A stretch of DNA of 64,000 nt from Candidatus Latescibacterota bacterium (lineage in GTDB: Bacteria > Latescibacterota > UBA2968): the NCBI GenBank assembly GCA_022823725.1, contig JAJEHL010000044.1:124001-188000 (forward strand). The letters run 5' to 3'. The translations under genes and the position numbers were made by a program. Shown here piece by piece: positions 27,323 through 36,189 of this stretch (positions are counted from its first letter, which is position 1; every line of letters begins with the position of its first letter). The notes under the pieces were generated by a model that worked only from the letters and a program-made list of their open reading frames with translations, made no database searches and was not told the origin of the DNA.

Positions 27323-28666
27323 TTATTTTTCAGGCGGATCAGGCGGATCAGGCGGATCGGGCGACGTAGGCGTTTCAGGCGCATCTATCTCTTCACCTGA
27401 AGACAAGCTCAGACTGCCCCGACCGAGTTCAATCGCAACCTTAGCACCCCCACCATTGAGCTGACCCGTCACGACCTGTGAAGTACGCGATACGCCGGTA
27501 ATAGACAGAGGCAGGTCGGTCTGGATATTTCCGCGCCCGACATAACCGTGTACATCGACTGCCGAACCATCGGGAATAGTGATATCAACTGCGCCATCTT
27601 TATTTTGAATCGCATAATCATCACCAATGGGTTTGTGTGGGCGCACCGCAATATTGGCGCCGCGACTTTGTACAATGACGCCCGCTTCGGGATTTTCAAT
27701 TTCGACAGCACCCCGGTTAGTATGGACAGTAGTCACACCGACAATATTTTCAAGACGCGTTGTACCGCGGTTATTTTTTACAACCGCATTTCTATCAACC
27801 CGACCAACTTTAATAGAACCGCGGTTGTTGTTTGCAGTAAAATCACCCCCAACATGTTGCACCGCGATATCGCCGCGGTTCTGTTTAATGCTTATATTGC
27901 CCGACGCACCTTCCAAAATCGTTTTGCCGCGGTTATTTTTGAGATTTGCTGCGCCATCAATTTTGGGAAGCGTGATATTGCCGCGATTAGCTCGCACATT
28001 GAGATCGACTTTTTCGGGATGATACAACTCAAAATCGATCCGCACAGACCGAATGGGATCGCCTTTTTCGCGTTTGGGCACATTGGGTCGTACTTTCACA
28101 ACGCCGGACGCCCGCCGTATTTGAACATCAATTTGTTCGGCATAAGCGTTCACCGCTTCTTCATCAGTTCCCCAAACCGAGACCGTCGCGTCGATCTGAA
28201 CCTCATCGCGATCCCAAATTTTTGAGGTAATATGGCCTTCTGGCGTCTGCACAGATAGACGATCAGATACCTGGATCGGTGTCGTTTCAACAAATTGTCG
28301 TACCGCTTTTTCAGGATACTTTCTATCCCCATCTTCCGTCCATTGTGAAAAGGCTTCAGATGCCGTTTGCATCGCATCCTGAACGATCTTACCCACATCG
28401 GGAATTGAGCGCGTGGCTTCGCGCACCGCGCGTCTGGCTTTCGGCATGGCTTCGCGGATGCGTTTTTGTACTTCAACCTGAATATCCGCACCGCCGCGCC
28501 GGCGTCTGCGCTGGCGCTGACGACTTCCATTGCGTCTGCGTTGGCGATCTTCACCTCGCGGTTCTTCTGTGGTATCCCCGAGTGCTTCGAGCAATTTCAT
28601 GGCATCTTCTGCCGTTATCTTTCCATCCTGAATCATCTCCAGAACTTTCATGCGTTCTTCTTTCAC
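27323..28666 (-). CDS. DUF4097/YvlB-like protein with NRG repeat beta-solenoid
   Basis: 447 residues, no signal peptide. The N-terminus is a short helical hairpin, VLEMIQDGKITAEDAMKLLE, found at the start of YvlB/LiaX-type proteins. Next comes an Arg-rich segment (about 40-60) and a helical region. From about residue 215 a beta-solenoid repeat of about 20 residues carries NRG at the same point in each turn: NRGNI, NRGKT, NRGDI, NRGSI, NRGTT, NRGAV. The last residues are a Pro-Asp repeat. DUF4097 proteins are linked to envelope stress in Firmicutes. It is transcribed with the DUF2089 gene 15 bp upstream. Confidence 0.8.
   Translation of the reverse strand: MKEERMKVLEMIQDGKITAEDAMKLLEALGDTTEEPRGEDRQRRRNGSRQRQRRRRRGGADIQVEVQKRIREAMPKARRAVREATRSIPDVGKIVQDAMQTASEAFSQWTEDGDRKYPEKAVRQFVETTPIQVSDRLSVQTPEGHITSKIWDRDEVQIDATVSVWGTDEEAVNAYAEQIDVQIRRASGVVKVRPNVPKREKGDPIRSVRIDFELYHPEKVDLNVRANRGNITLPKIDGAANLKNNRGKTILEGASGNISIKQNRGDIAVQHVGGDFTANNNRGSIKVGRVDRNAVVKNNRGTTRLENIVGVTTVHTNRGAVEIENPEAGVIVQSRGANIAVRPHKPIGDDYAIQNKDGAVDITIPDGSAVDVHGYVGRGNIQTDLPLSITGVSRTSQVVTGQLNGGGAKVAIELGRGSLSLSSGEEIDAPETPTSPDPPDPPDPPEK
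27331..27357 (-). repeat. 9-bp tandem repeat coding for Pro-Asp-Pro
   Basis: Three exact copies of CAGGCGGAT and a fourth degenerate copy lie inside the 3' end of the DUF4097 gene. They encode the PDP-rich tail and can vary in number by slippage. Confidence 0.85.
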
Positions 28667-28681
28667 GATATACTCCTTTCT

Positions 28682-29071
28682 TTATTTTTTATTCATTCTT
28701 CCGAGTTCTTCCGCTGCATCCTCCACTGAAATCTCACCGGATTCGAGACGGTTGAGAACTTCTTGTTGAGACGCAGCGGACAAATCTTCCACCTCGGGAT
28801 GTGTTCCCGTTGCAAAACCGAGTTCTGCAATCACACCGTCGAGATGGTTGCGAATCGTGCTATAGGGCACGCGGAGTTCGCGCGCCACCTCTCTGACATT
28901 GCCGCGCAATCGGACAAATGTCTCGACAAAAGTCAGGTTTTCGGGTGACAGCCGGTTAAAAATTGTCGGCTGAAATTCTCCAATCACCTCACATTCACAT
29001 TGCGTACAGCGAATGCGGGTGACAATCACGTCATTCTGGCAGGCAGGGCATTTCTCAATAATTTTACGCAT
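28682..29071 (-). CDS. DUF2089 zinc-ribbon/HTH regulator
   Basis: 129 residues: a zinc ribbon CPAC...CTQC (about 8-29), then LSPENLTFVETFVRLRGNVREVARELRVPYSTIRNHLD, a helix-turn-helix of the DUF2089 family (split here only for description). The C-terminal segment VLNRLESGEISVEDAAEEL repeats the helical hairpin found at the N-terminus of the following DUF4097 protein. It is probably the transcription factor of this two-gene operon and may sense through that shared module. Confidence 0.85.
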   Translation of the reverse strand: MRKIIEKCPACQNDVIVTRIRCTQCECEVIGEFQPTIFNRLSPENLTFVETFVRLRGNVREVARELRVPYSTIRNHLDGVIAELGFATGTHPEVEDLSAASQQEVLNRLESGEISVEDAAEELGRMNKK

Positions 29072-29472
29072 AATGTTCCTTTTTTCATTTTAGACGCCAT
29101 TTTATATAAAAAGTTTCACATAAAACATAAAATATTTCACAATAAATGCAAATTATTTTTTCTGACAATTTATCTATTTTTACAACAATTCTTCTCATTT
29201 GACTTTTTATAGTTATATTTATGCTAATTAAGAATTACGTGATGTGTGACTTCAAAGTCGCCACAGAGTAATACCGATAAACAGATATAAGAAAGTCAAA
29301 ACCACTGGATTGCGGCTTACACCCTGCCGCAATGACGGCTCTAAAACCCTTGTTTAGCTGACTGCTGATCGCTTGTTTGGCTGAATATCATAATAAAGTC
29401 ACACATGACGTTAAGAATTGAATTGTATCTACTTCCAATTTTTAATTTTTAATTCATCACACGAGGCACCCA
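29072..29472. other. AT-rich intergenic region with two short repeats
   Basis: No gene is seen. The left 150 bases are very AT-rich and likely carry the promoter of the DUF2089 operon. The palindromic element at 29310-29332 and the short repeat at 29356-29373 lie within. The right end leads into the M14 peptidase start; promoter boxes are not clear. Confidence 0.5.
29310..29332. repeat. Palindromic intergenic element
   Basis: TTGCGGC (29310-29316) and GCCGCAA (29326-29332) form a 7-bp stem, flanked by ACTGGA and TGACGG. This is the layout of the CTGGATT...AATGACG elements widely scattered in bacterial genomes. Confidence 0.5.
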
Positions 29473-32064
29473 ATGACACGCCTATTAATCGTCCTCATCG
29501 CATTGATCGGCCTGAATACACCGGCTCATGCTCGCGTTGACCTCAGCTATTACCTGCCCGAGGCTACGACCTACGACCCCGACATCCCCACACCCGAAGC
29601 CTTTTTCGGATTTCAGATTGGCGACTGGCACCTGCGGCACGACCTCATCGTGAACTACATGCACACATTGGCCGAACGCTCCGACCGCATAGTCCTCACG
29701 CAATATGCCCAAACACACCAGCAACGCCCCCTATTGTTGCTTACCATCACATCCCCGCAAAACCACCAGAATCTCGAAGCCATCCAGACACAACACCGGC
29801 AACTCGCAAACCCGGACCAGTCGCCCGCACTCGACATCAACACAATGCCCGTGGTCGTGTACATGGGATATAGCATCCACGGCAATGAACCCAGCGGCGG
29901 CAATGCTGCGCCATTAATTGCATATCACCTATCAGCGGCGCAAGGTCCCGCCATAAACAACCTCCTCGCCAACGCCATCATCTTGCTCGATCCCGTATCC
30001 AATCCCGACGGCTTCAGTCGCTTTGCACACTGGGCAAACATGTACCGCAGCAAACAACTCGTTGCCGACCCCGAACACCGGGAACATCGAGAAATCTGGC
30101 CGAACGGACGCACCAACCACTACTGGTTTGACCTCAACCGCGACTGGGTATTTATCCAGCATCCCGAAAGCCGGGGGCGGATTGAGACATTCCACGCCTG
30201 GAAGCCCAACATGCTCACCGACCACCATGAAATGGGCACCAATTCCACTTACTTCTTTCAACCGGGCATACCCTCGCGCAACAATCCCCTCACCCCGGCA
30301 CGCACCTATGAACTCACCGCTGCAATCGCCGAACGCCACGTCAGCGCGCTCGATAAAATCGGCACACTCTATTACACGCGGGAGTCATTCGACGACTTTT
30401 ACATCGGCAAAGGATCGACCTATCCCGACCTCAACGGCGGCGTGGGCCTTCTCTTTGAACAAGCCAGCGCACGCGGACTTATGCAAGAAAGCATTCACGG
30501 ACCGATCTCCTTTCCCTTTGCCATACGCAATCAGGTGCGAACTGCCCTATCAGCACTCCAGGCAGCCCGTGAACTGCGCACCGAACTGCTATCGCATCAA
30601 CGCGATTTTTATACCTCCGCAATCCGAGAAGCCGGGGCTGCCGCCATCAAAGCCTATGTTTTTGGCGACCCGGATGACCCTGCGCGCACCCATCATTTTA
30701 TCGACATACTCCAGCAGCACCACATACAAATTTACGACCTCGCGCGTCCCCTGCGCGTCGGTGGTCAGACCTTCCAGCCCGGCTCGGCCTATATCATTCC
30801 CACCGCGCAACCGCAATACCGCCTGCTCACCGGCCTGTTTGAGCGCCGCACCACCTTTCGCGACAGCTTATTTTACGATGTCTCAGCCTGGACATTACCC
30901 CTATCTTTTAACATGCCCCTAATCGAAATCAAATCGTCATCTCAGGAATTTATCGGCGACCTCTTGCCACCGTCTAAATTTCCTCGTGGCCGTCTGTCTG
31001 TTTCCAACCCGGAGATCAATACTTATGCGTACCTTTTTGAATGGAACGGACATTATGCACCTCGCGCACTCTACCGCCTGCAAAAAGCCGGTGTAAAAGC
31101 CAAAGTAGCCTCGCGACAGTTTAGCATGCGTATTTCCCCAGACTCGGAGAATGAGCACTTATTTGACTACGGCACCATACTCATCCCCATGGGCATACAA
31201 AAAAATGATCCGCAGACGATTCGAAACGTCATGCAAACAATCGCACGCGAAGATGCTCTTGAAGTATTTGCTGTCTCCACCGGACAGACCGACAGCGGTA
31301 TTGACCTGGGCAGCCCGGGGTTTGTCCCCCTCGAAACACCTCAAATAGCCCTTTTAATTGGCAAAGGCGCCAATGTCTATAACGCCGGTGAAGTGTGGCA
31401 CCTGTTAGACCAGCGCTATAATATGGGCATCAGCCTCATAGACGCCAGCCATGTGCGCGATATAGACCTCAATCGCTATAATACAGTAATCGCAGCAGGC
31501 GGGTCGTATGGCGACCTCGACTCCACAGGTGTCAATATCTTAAAACAGTGGCTGCGCCAGGGCAATACACTCATAGCACTCAACAGTGCAGTTCGCTGGG
31601 CCATCAATTCCAAACTCGCCAGTGCCCAATTCGTCGAGCGACATCGAGAAAATTACAGTGACCGCAAAGCTTATATCGACGCATCCAGCGATCGGGGAGC
31701 ACAAATTATTGGCGGTGCTATCTTTCGGGTTCACCTGGATCGCACCCATCCCCTCGCCTATGGGTATCGCGGTGACAGCCTGCCAGTCTTTCGGCGCGGC
31801 ACACTCTTTATCAAACCTGCAAACCCTTATGCCACCCCTTTGCAATACGCCAAACAGCCCTTGCTCGCAGGTTATATCTCTGAACAGAACCACAATTACA
31901 TCGCCGAAACCGCATCCACTCTCGTCGCCAAACAGGGAAATGGCCGCGTCATACTCATGCTCGACAACCCCACCTTCCGCGCCTATTGGTACGGCACCCA
32001 AAAACTCTTTGCCAACGCCCTCTTCTTTGGTCCCACCATCAGTCTGAGCACATTGGACGAATAA
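29473..32064 (+). CDS. Secreted M14 zinc carboxypeptidase-like protein
   Basis: 863 residues. A signal peptide ends near residue 20 (IALIGLNTPAHA). The M14 domain (about 40-370) has the zinc ligands in IHGNEPSGG (His and Glu) and DHHEMGTN (His), with PVSNPDGFSRF and WFDLNRDW between. The C-terminal half (about 400-863) is a large accessory region, including FAVSTGQTDSG and TVIAAGGSYGDL, that resembles class I glutamine amidotransferase-like folds in other long M14 proteins. It is probably periplasmic or exported and releases residues from peptides. A hairpin terminator follows. Confidence 0.85.
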   Translation: MTRLLIVLIALIGLNTPAHARVDLSYYLPEATTYDPDIPTPEAFFGFQIGDWHLRHDLIVNYMHTLAERSDRIVLTQYAQTHQQRPLLLLTITSPQNHQNLEAIQTQHRQLANPDQSPALDINTMPVVVYMGYSIHGNEPSGGNAAPLIAYHLSAAQGPAINNLLANAIILLDPVSNPDGFSRFAHWANMYRSKQLVADPEHREHREIWPNGRTNHYWFDLNRDWVFIQHPESRGRIETFHAWKPNMLTDHHEMGTNSTYFFQPGIPSRNNPLTPARTYELTAAIAERHVSALDKIGTLYYTRESFDDFYIGKGSTYPDLNGGVGLLFEQASARGLMQESIHGPISFPFAIRNQVRTALSALQAARELRTELLSHQRDFYTSAIREAGAAAIKAYVFGDPDDPARTHHFIDILQQHHIQIYDLARPLRVGGQTFQPGSAYIIPTAQPQYRLLTGLFERRTTFRDSLFYDVSAWTLPLSFNMPLIEIKSSSQEFIGDLLPPSKFPRGRLSVSNPEINTYAYLFEWNGHYAPRALYRLQKAGVKAKVASRQFSMRISPDSENEHLFDYGTILIPMGIQKNDPQTIRNVMQTIAREDALEVFAVSTGQTDSGIDLGSPGFVPLETPQIALLIGKGANVYNAGEVWHLLDQRYNMGISLIDASHVRDIDLNRYNTVIAAGGSYGDLDSTGVNILKQWLRQGNTLIALNSAVRWAINSKLASAQFVERHRENYSDRKAYIDASSDRGAQIIGGAIFRVHLDRTHPLAYGYRGDSLPVFRRGTLFIKPANPYATPLQYAKQPLLAGYISEQNHNYIAETASTLVAKQGNGRVILMLDNPTFRAYWYGTQKLFANALFFGPTISLSTLDE

Positions 32065-32090
32065 TCGGCGCATACCACCTTGCCCATAAT

Positions 32091-32128
32091 AAAAGAGCAC
32101 TGATTCTAAGAACCAGTGCTCTTTTGTT
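32091..32128. terminator. Bidirectional rho-independent terminator
   Basis: AAAAGAGCACTG (32091-32102) pairs with CAGTGCTCTTTT (32114-32125), followed by T-rich sequence. It separates the convergent M14 and DUF4292-like genes. Confidence 0.9.
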
Positions 32129-32152
32129 TTATCCACATCAGGGCTTTTATTT

Positions 32153-32923
32153 TCACCGTTGAATATCGTGCCGCGTGGCATCTTTGGGCACGGGCAAAAC
32201 AAAATCTTCGTCGGACAGGCCTGTATTAATGGCACGCGATTTGACCTGGATGAGCATAACATCCTCACCTTGCTGAATCTCGATACGCCGGGGTAAAACA
32301 AAACCGTCATCCATGCGATAATCAGACATAATGCGCGCCGATACGAGTTGCCCATCGGCATTATAAACTCTTTCTTCGCGCAAAAAACCCGTACGCGTTT
32401 CAATCCAGAGACGGCGCAAATAGAGGTCGTGTTGCAATTCGAGAAAAATATGTTCTTCTCCGGATTCAAAACGCACCACGCGAGAGGCATCTATGGGGGA
32501 GAGATTGGGCAAGCCGAGAATAGCGCGGTGATATGCATAATAGGACAAATCGACGCCCGTGAGCACGTAAAGCACATCTTCGGGAGGACCCACGAGATAG
32601 CGATTCTCACGGGGCAGGTGAACGTGTAGCGTATCGTTTTGGGCACGCGCGGCCATGACCACAGTGCCGAAACCGCCAACGACGAGTTTGAGATCCGAAG
32701 GAAACCGGTGGCGCACAAGCGCAGAAGCCCTGCGCTCGCGCACCCCATCAATCGTGAGGTCAACGCTGGCGCGAACCTCCTGATTGTGCAAACTGTCGTA
32801 GCGGGTAGCGATGAGATGAAAAAATTCGGTTGAAGAAGTAACAGGCGGCAAAAGAACGGGACGGTTGGCGACGCAGCCAGCGATGAAAAAGAAAAAAATA
32901 AATAGGATTCTATAATTGCGCAT
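32153..32923 (-). CDS. DUF4292/LolB-like outer-membrane lipoprotein
   Basis: 256 residues from the ATG at 32923, which places a lipoprotein signal (FIFFFFIAGC) at the start; a longer in-frame start lies inside the upstream gene. The body is mostly beta strands, with SALVRHRFPSDLKLVVGGFG and RYLVGPPEDVLYVLTGVD. These match the DUF4292 type, which has a LolA/LolB-like half barrel. It likely binds lipid or a lipoprotein in the envelope. It is the last gene of a three-gene run with a TPR lipoprotein and an exported protein. Confidence 0.72.
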   Translation of the reverse strand: MRNYRILFIFFFFIAGCVANRPVLLPPVTSSTEFFHLIATRYDSLHNQEVRASVDLTIDGVRERRASALVRHRFPSDLKLVVGGFGTVVMAARAQNDTLHVHLPRENRYLVGPPEDVLYVLTGVDLSYYAYHRAILGLPNLSPIDASRVVRFESGEEHIFLELQHDLYLRRLWIETRTGFLREERVYNADGQLVSARIMSDYRMDDGFVLPRRIEIQQGEDVMLIQVKSRAINTGLSDEDFVLPVPKDATRHDIQR

Positions 32924-32954
32924 TTGGCATTTGGGGTAGCAGGGCGGGGTGCGT

Positions 32955-34856
32955 CTATTCGGAATAACTGGCGTCTTTGGAAAGATTTTTGAATTTTTCC
33001 CGCAGAGTCTGGTTATCGGGATCAAATTCTATAGCGCGTTCATAATGATGGCTTGCGCGGGAGAAATCGCCCATTTTGTGCGCTGTGTCTCCCGCGTGCT
33101 CGTGGATGACCGCGAGATTTTCGCGCAGACCATCTACGATCGGGGAATTGGGATTGGTTTGGCGAAGGGTTTCTTCCTCTACGGTGAGTGCGCGGTCCAG
33201 CCAGCGCGCGGCATTTTCATATTGTTTGAGCTGATAATAGACCCAGCCGAGGCTATCGAGATAAGCACCATTCTCAGGGTCATTTTTCAGGGCGCGTTCA
33301 ATTAACTTCTTCGCTTCAGTGAGGCGTTCACCGCGCTCGGCGAGCATATACCCCAAATAATTGCTGGCCTCTGCGTGATCCTGGTCCAGTGCCAAAAGAC
33401 GTTGAAATATGGCGACAGCGCGATCGAACTGTCCCGCCCGCTCAAGACTGCGCCCCAGATCAAAGAGCACATGCTCGAGAAATTCGGGATTGTCTTCCGT
33501 ATCTGCGATAAGTGGCTCCAGCAGGGGAATGGCTTTTTCCCAGTTGCGATCAAAAAGATATGTACGCGCCAGTTCGTAGCGAAAACCCGTGTGCTCTGGC
33601 CTCGCGTCAACAGCCTGTTGATAGATATTGCGCGCACTGGCAATTTCGTCCTGCCGCAGATAAACGCGGGCGAGGTCAAACGCGATTTGATCGTAATACT
33701 CGCTTTCAGAGCGCGTGTCTCGATGGAGTTTCTCCAAAATCTGTTGCGCGCTTGCCCAGTTTTCTTCAACTCTGTAAGAACGGGCTATACCGAGATGATA
33801 TTCGGTCTTTTCACCCTGCAAGTTGGCGTGGCGATAAGTTTTGCGCGCATCTGCCGTACGATTGACATCGAGCAACAGACGGGCTTTTGTGCCCAGCAGG
33901 GTCTGATTTTCGGGATCGGTTTGCAACTGGTGATTGAGAACGCGTTCGGCCATATTGGCAAATAGCATTCGCTCATCGTGGTCGTGACGGCCCCTCACCA
34001 TCCTGAGAAGCACATTGCCCAACTGATTGACCAGACGGATATCTGGTTCTTCAAAGAGATGATTGAGACGGGATTCGTGGCTATAAATATGTACTAATTG
34101 AACCCAGACTGGAACAGTCTGCTTGGTGACGTTATAATCTCGCCGCGCGATTATCCGCCGAAAATTTTGTTCGGCAGATAGTGTATCGCCTCGAGAGAAC
34201 TGCGTTATGCCCAGTTGAAAAAGGAGATCGTCGTTATTGGGATCATCTTCGAGGATATCGCGATAAATTTGCGCTGCTTTGTCAAACGCGCGCAGCCGGT
34301 GGTAGTTCTCAGCGGCAAAGAGCTTTTCCTGCGCGCCCTGTCCTGGAATAGCAACAATGCTGTCGAGCACCGTTATGACTTTACTGCGCTGCCCTCGGGC
34401 ATTGTAAATTTGGAGAAGTTGATTATAAGCACTCAGGTCTCGCGGCGCGAGTCGCACAATAGTATTTAACTGGTCAATAGCTGTGGTCGTATCGCGCAAG
34501 CCCCGGCTGAGAGCGTGATAATAGAGCCAGCGGGTCTGCACATTTTTGGGATCAATTTGAATGGCTCGCCGCGCGGGTTCGACCGCATCTTGAAACCGTC
34601 GGACAGCATTGAGATTGCGAGCCAATGCGCTGTAAAGCGTCGCAGAAGTCGAATCGTACTTCACAGCAGCTCGCAGTTCGGAAATAGCCTGATCGCGTTG
34701 GCCTGCGGCTTCTGCAAATCGCGCCCGCAAAAAGTGTGTAACAGCCTGGGGATGCGGAGGTATTTTCTTTGGTACAGACAGCAAGCTAATTTGCGGTTGC
34801 TGCGCTGTTGCACAGCCGATGAGCAATGTAAGCAAACATAAGAATGTGTAACGCAT
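32955..34856 (-). CDS. TPR-repeat lipoprotein
   Basis: 633 residues from the ATG at 34856, which gives a lipobox (LTLLIGCAT). Tetratricopeptide repeats cover almost the whole chain: WLYYHALSRGLRDTT, LGYMLAERGERLTEAKKLIE and LDSLGWVYYQLKQYENAARW are clear examples; at least 12 helical pairs can be seen. It should be a periplasm-facing scaffold. Its start is 5 bp from the stop of the upstream exported protein, so the two are coupled. Confidence 0.85.
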   Translation of the reverse strand: MRYTFLCLLTLLIGCATAQQPQISLLSVPKKIPPHPQAVTHFLRARFAEAAGQRDQAISELRAAVKYDSTSATLYSALARNLNAVRRFQDAVEPARRAIQIDPKNVQTRWLYYHALSRGLRDTTTAIDQLNTIVRLAPRDLSAYNQLLQIYNARGQRSKVITVLDSIVAIPGQGAQEKLFAAENYHRLRAFDKAAQIYRDILEDDPNNDDLLFQLGITQFSRGDTLSAEQNFRRIIARRDYNVTKQTVPVWVQLVHIYSHESRLNHLFEEPDIRLVNQLGNVLLRMVRGRHDHDERMLFANMAERVLNHQLQTDPENQTLLGTKARLLLDVNRTADARKTYRHANLQGEKTEYHLGIARSYRVEENWASAQQILEKLHRDTRSESEYYDQIAFDLARVYLRQDEIASARNIYQQAVDARPEHTGFRYELARTYLFDRNWEKAIPLLEPLIADTEDNPEFLEHVLFDLGRSLERAGQFDRAVAIFQRLLALDQDHAEASNYLGYMLAERGERLTEAKKLIERALKNDPENGAYLDSLGWVYYQLKQYENAARWLDRALTVEEETLRQTNPNSPIVDGLRENLAVIHEHAGDTAHKMGDFSRASHHYERAIEFDPDNQTLREKFKNLSKDASYSE

Positions 34857-34861
34857 AATCT

Positions 34862-36109
34862 TTAATCCCTGGGTGGGCGAATTTTTGATTTGGGTTTTTT
34901 GAACTCCCACATCAGTTCGCTGCGGCCAAAATCGGTTTCGTGAGACTGTACGATGAGTTTGATGTACTTTGTCTGATCTGAAACAACCGGTGTTTTCATA
35001 ACCGTGTGCGCAGAAAAATAAAGTATAAGCAATTTTTCATTGCCCACATAAGTAATATTCATGGGCGGTTCTGCAAAATAGCGCACTTTTTCACCGGGCG
35101 TATAAGTGGGAGAAATATATGTACCAAATACATCCGTAACTTCCATTTCTCTGCCCGGTACAGAAACTTTGAGTGCTTCGAGCGGATAAAATGCCCGTTC
35201 TTCAATTTTGTCGGGTTCATACCCGATCTCTTCGCTGTCTTCGAGGTAAATTGTCCAGCGACTCAGATCGAGATACGCCTTGTCGTAAATGGTATTGAAT
35301 TTTAAGCGAATTTGAATATCGTCATCGAGTCGGTTTTGGCTGGCATAGTCCTCCCAGGTGTGGGCAGAAATGCTATCTGGACCGTAGTGGGTTTGCAACA
35401 TGTCAAATTCTGAATGTACGAGATCGGGGACGTAAAGCGTAGCTGAGATGAGCAGTGGGGAACGCACGACGCGATTGCGTTCCGAAACATTCAACTCCCG
35501 GAATTGCAAATCGGGGTGCGCGGCAATACTCGGCGCCTGTGACAAATTGTCTATAGGACGCACCGAGGGAACAAAGCTACGCACAGTCCATATCTTGAGC
35601 AATTGCGGATATGTCCAGGTGTTATCCGGATCGGGTTCTGAAGGCAGGGTGAGTTTATAGACCTCTTTTTTTCCCGAAAATTTGGGAAAAAGCGGGGAGT
35701 TTTGAACGTGATAATAGGGATATTGTGCGATGGGAATGGCAAAAACATCGCCTTTGCCAATGAGTTTATCCAGGCGTTCAATTTGCTTGCTATCGAGCGC
35801 TGTTTTGAGCGCATCAAACACGGCACTCGCACTGTCATTAGCACTCTGGCGAAGATTTCTCAGATCTTTGAGTTTGGGAACATAGCCCTGCCACAAAAGG
35901 GCTTCATTGGTACGGCGAGCGCGTTCGGTTTGATATTCAATCACGATATCGCGAAGGGCGGAAACGCGATTGGCAATATGTTCTTTTTGATCGCCCCTCG
36001 CCTTGAGGTGTTTGCTCAAGCGATCTGCTTCGAGGAGATCCTTCGTATTGGCACCCCAGGCGGTTTGGAGTGCAAAAAGTAAAACCGCGACACTAGCTCG
36101 GAAAAACAT
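34862..36109 (-). CDS. Exported protein of unknown function
   Basis: 415 residues from the ATG at 36109 with a signal peptide (SVAVLLFALQTAWGA). I recognise no domain. The first 130 residues after the signal are helical and charged; the rest is mostly beta, with YLEDSEEIGYEPDKI and VFGTYISPTYTPGEKVRYF. It is the first gene of the exported-protein/TPR/DUF4292 set, so a role in outer-membrane assembly or transport is possible, but this is inference from position alone. Confidence 0.6.
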   Translation of the reverse strand: MFFRASVAVLLFALQTAWGANTKDLLEADRLSKHLKARGDQKEHIANRVSALRDIVIEYQTERARRTNEALLWQGYVPKLKDLRNLRQSANDSASAVFDALKTALDSKQIERLDKLIGKGDVFAIPIAQYPYYHVQNSPLFPKFSGKKEVYKLTLPSEPDPDNTWTYPQLLKIWTVRSFVPSVRPIDNLSQAPSIAAHPDLQFRELNVSERNRVVRSPLLISATLYVPDLVHSEFDMLQTHYGPDSISAHTWEDYASQNRLDDDIQIRLKFNTIYDKAYLDLSRWTIYLEDSEEIGYEPDKIEERAFYPLEALKVSVPGREMEVTDVFGTYISPTYTPGEKVRYFAEPPMNITYVGNEKLLILYFSAHTVMKTPVVSDQTKYIKLIVQSHETDFGRSELMWEFKKPKSKIRPPRD

Positions 36110-36189
36110 GATATATGCCCGTGTATATTTTATGTCTAAAGCCAATCCCTATTTTAATGTTTGAACGCCCAAAAGGTTCAAAATTGCGT

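Noticed and set aside
27331-27357. Possible CRISPR-like repeats
   Set aside because: The repeats are 9 bp with no spacers and encode a Pro-Asp tail inside a gene.
31540-32490. Minus-strand frame (316 residues) across the M14 3' end and the terminator
   Set aside because: It runs through the bidirectional terminator and into the DUF4292-like gene in another frame; no domain is seen.
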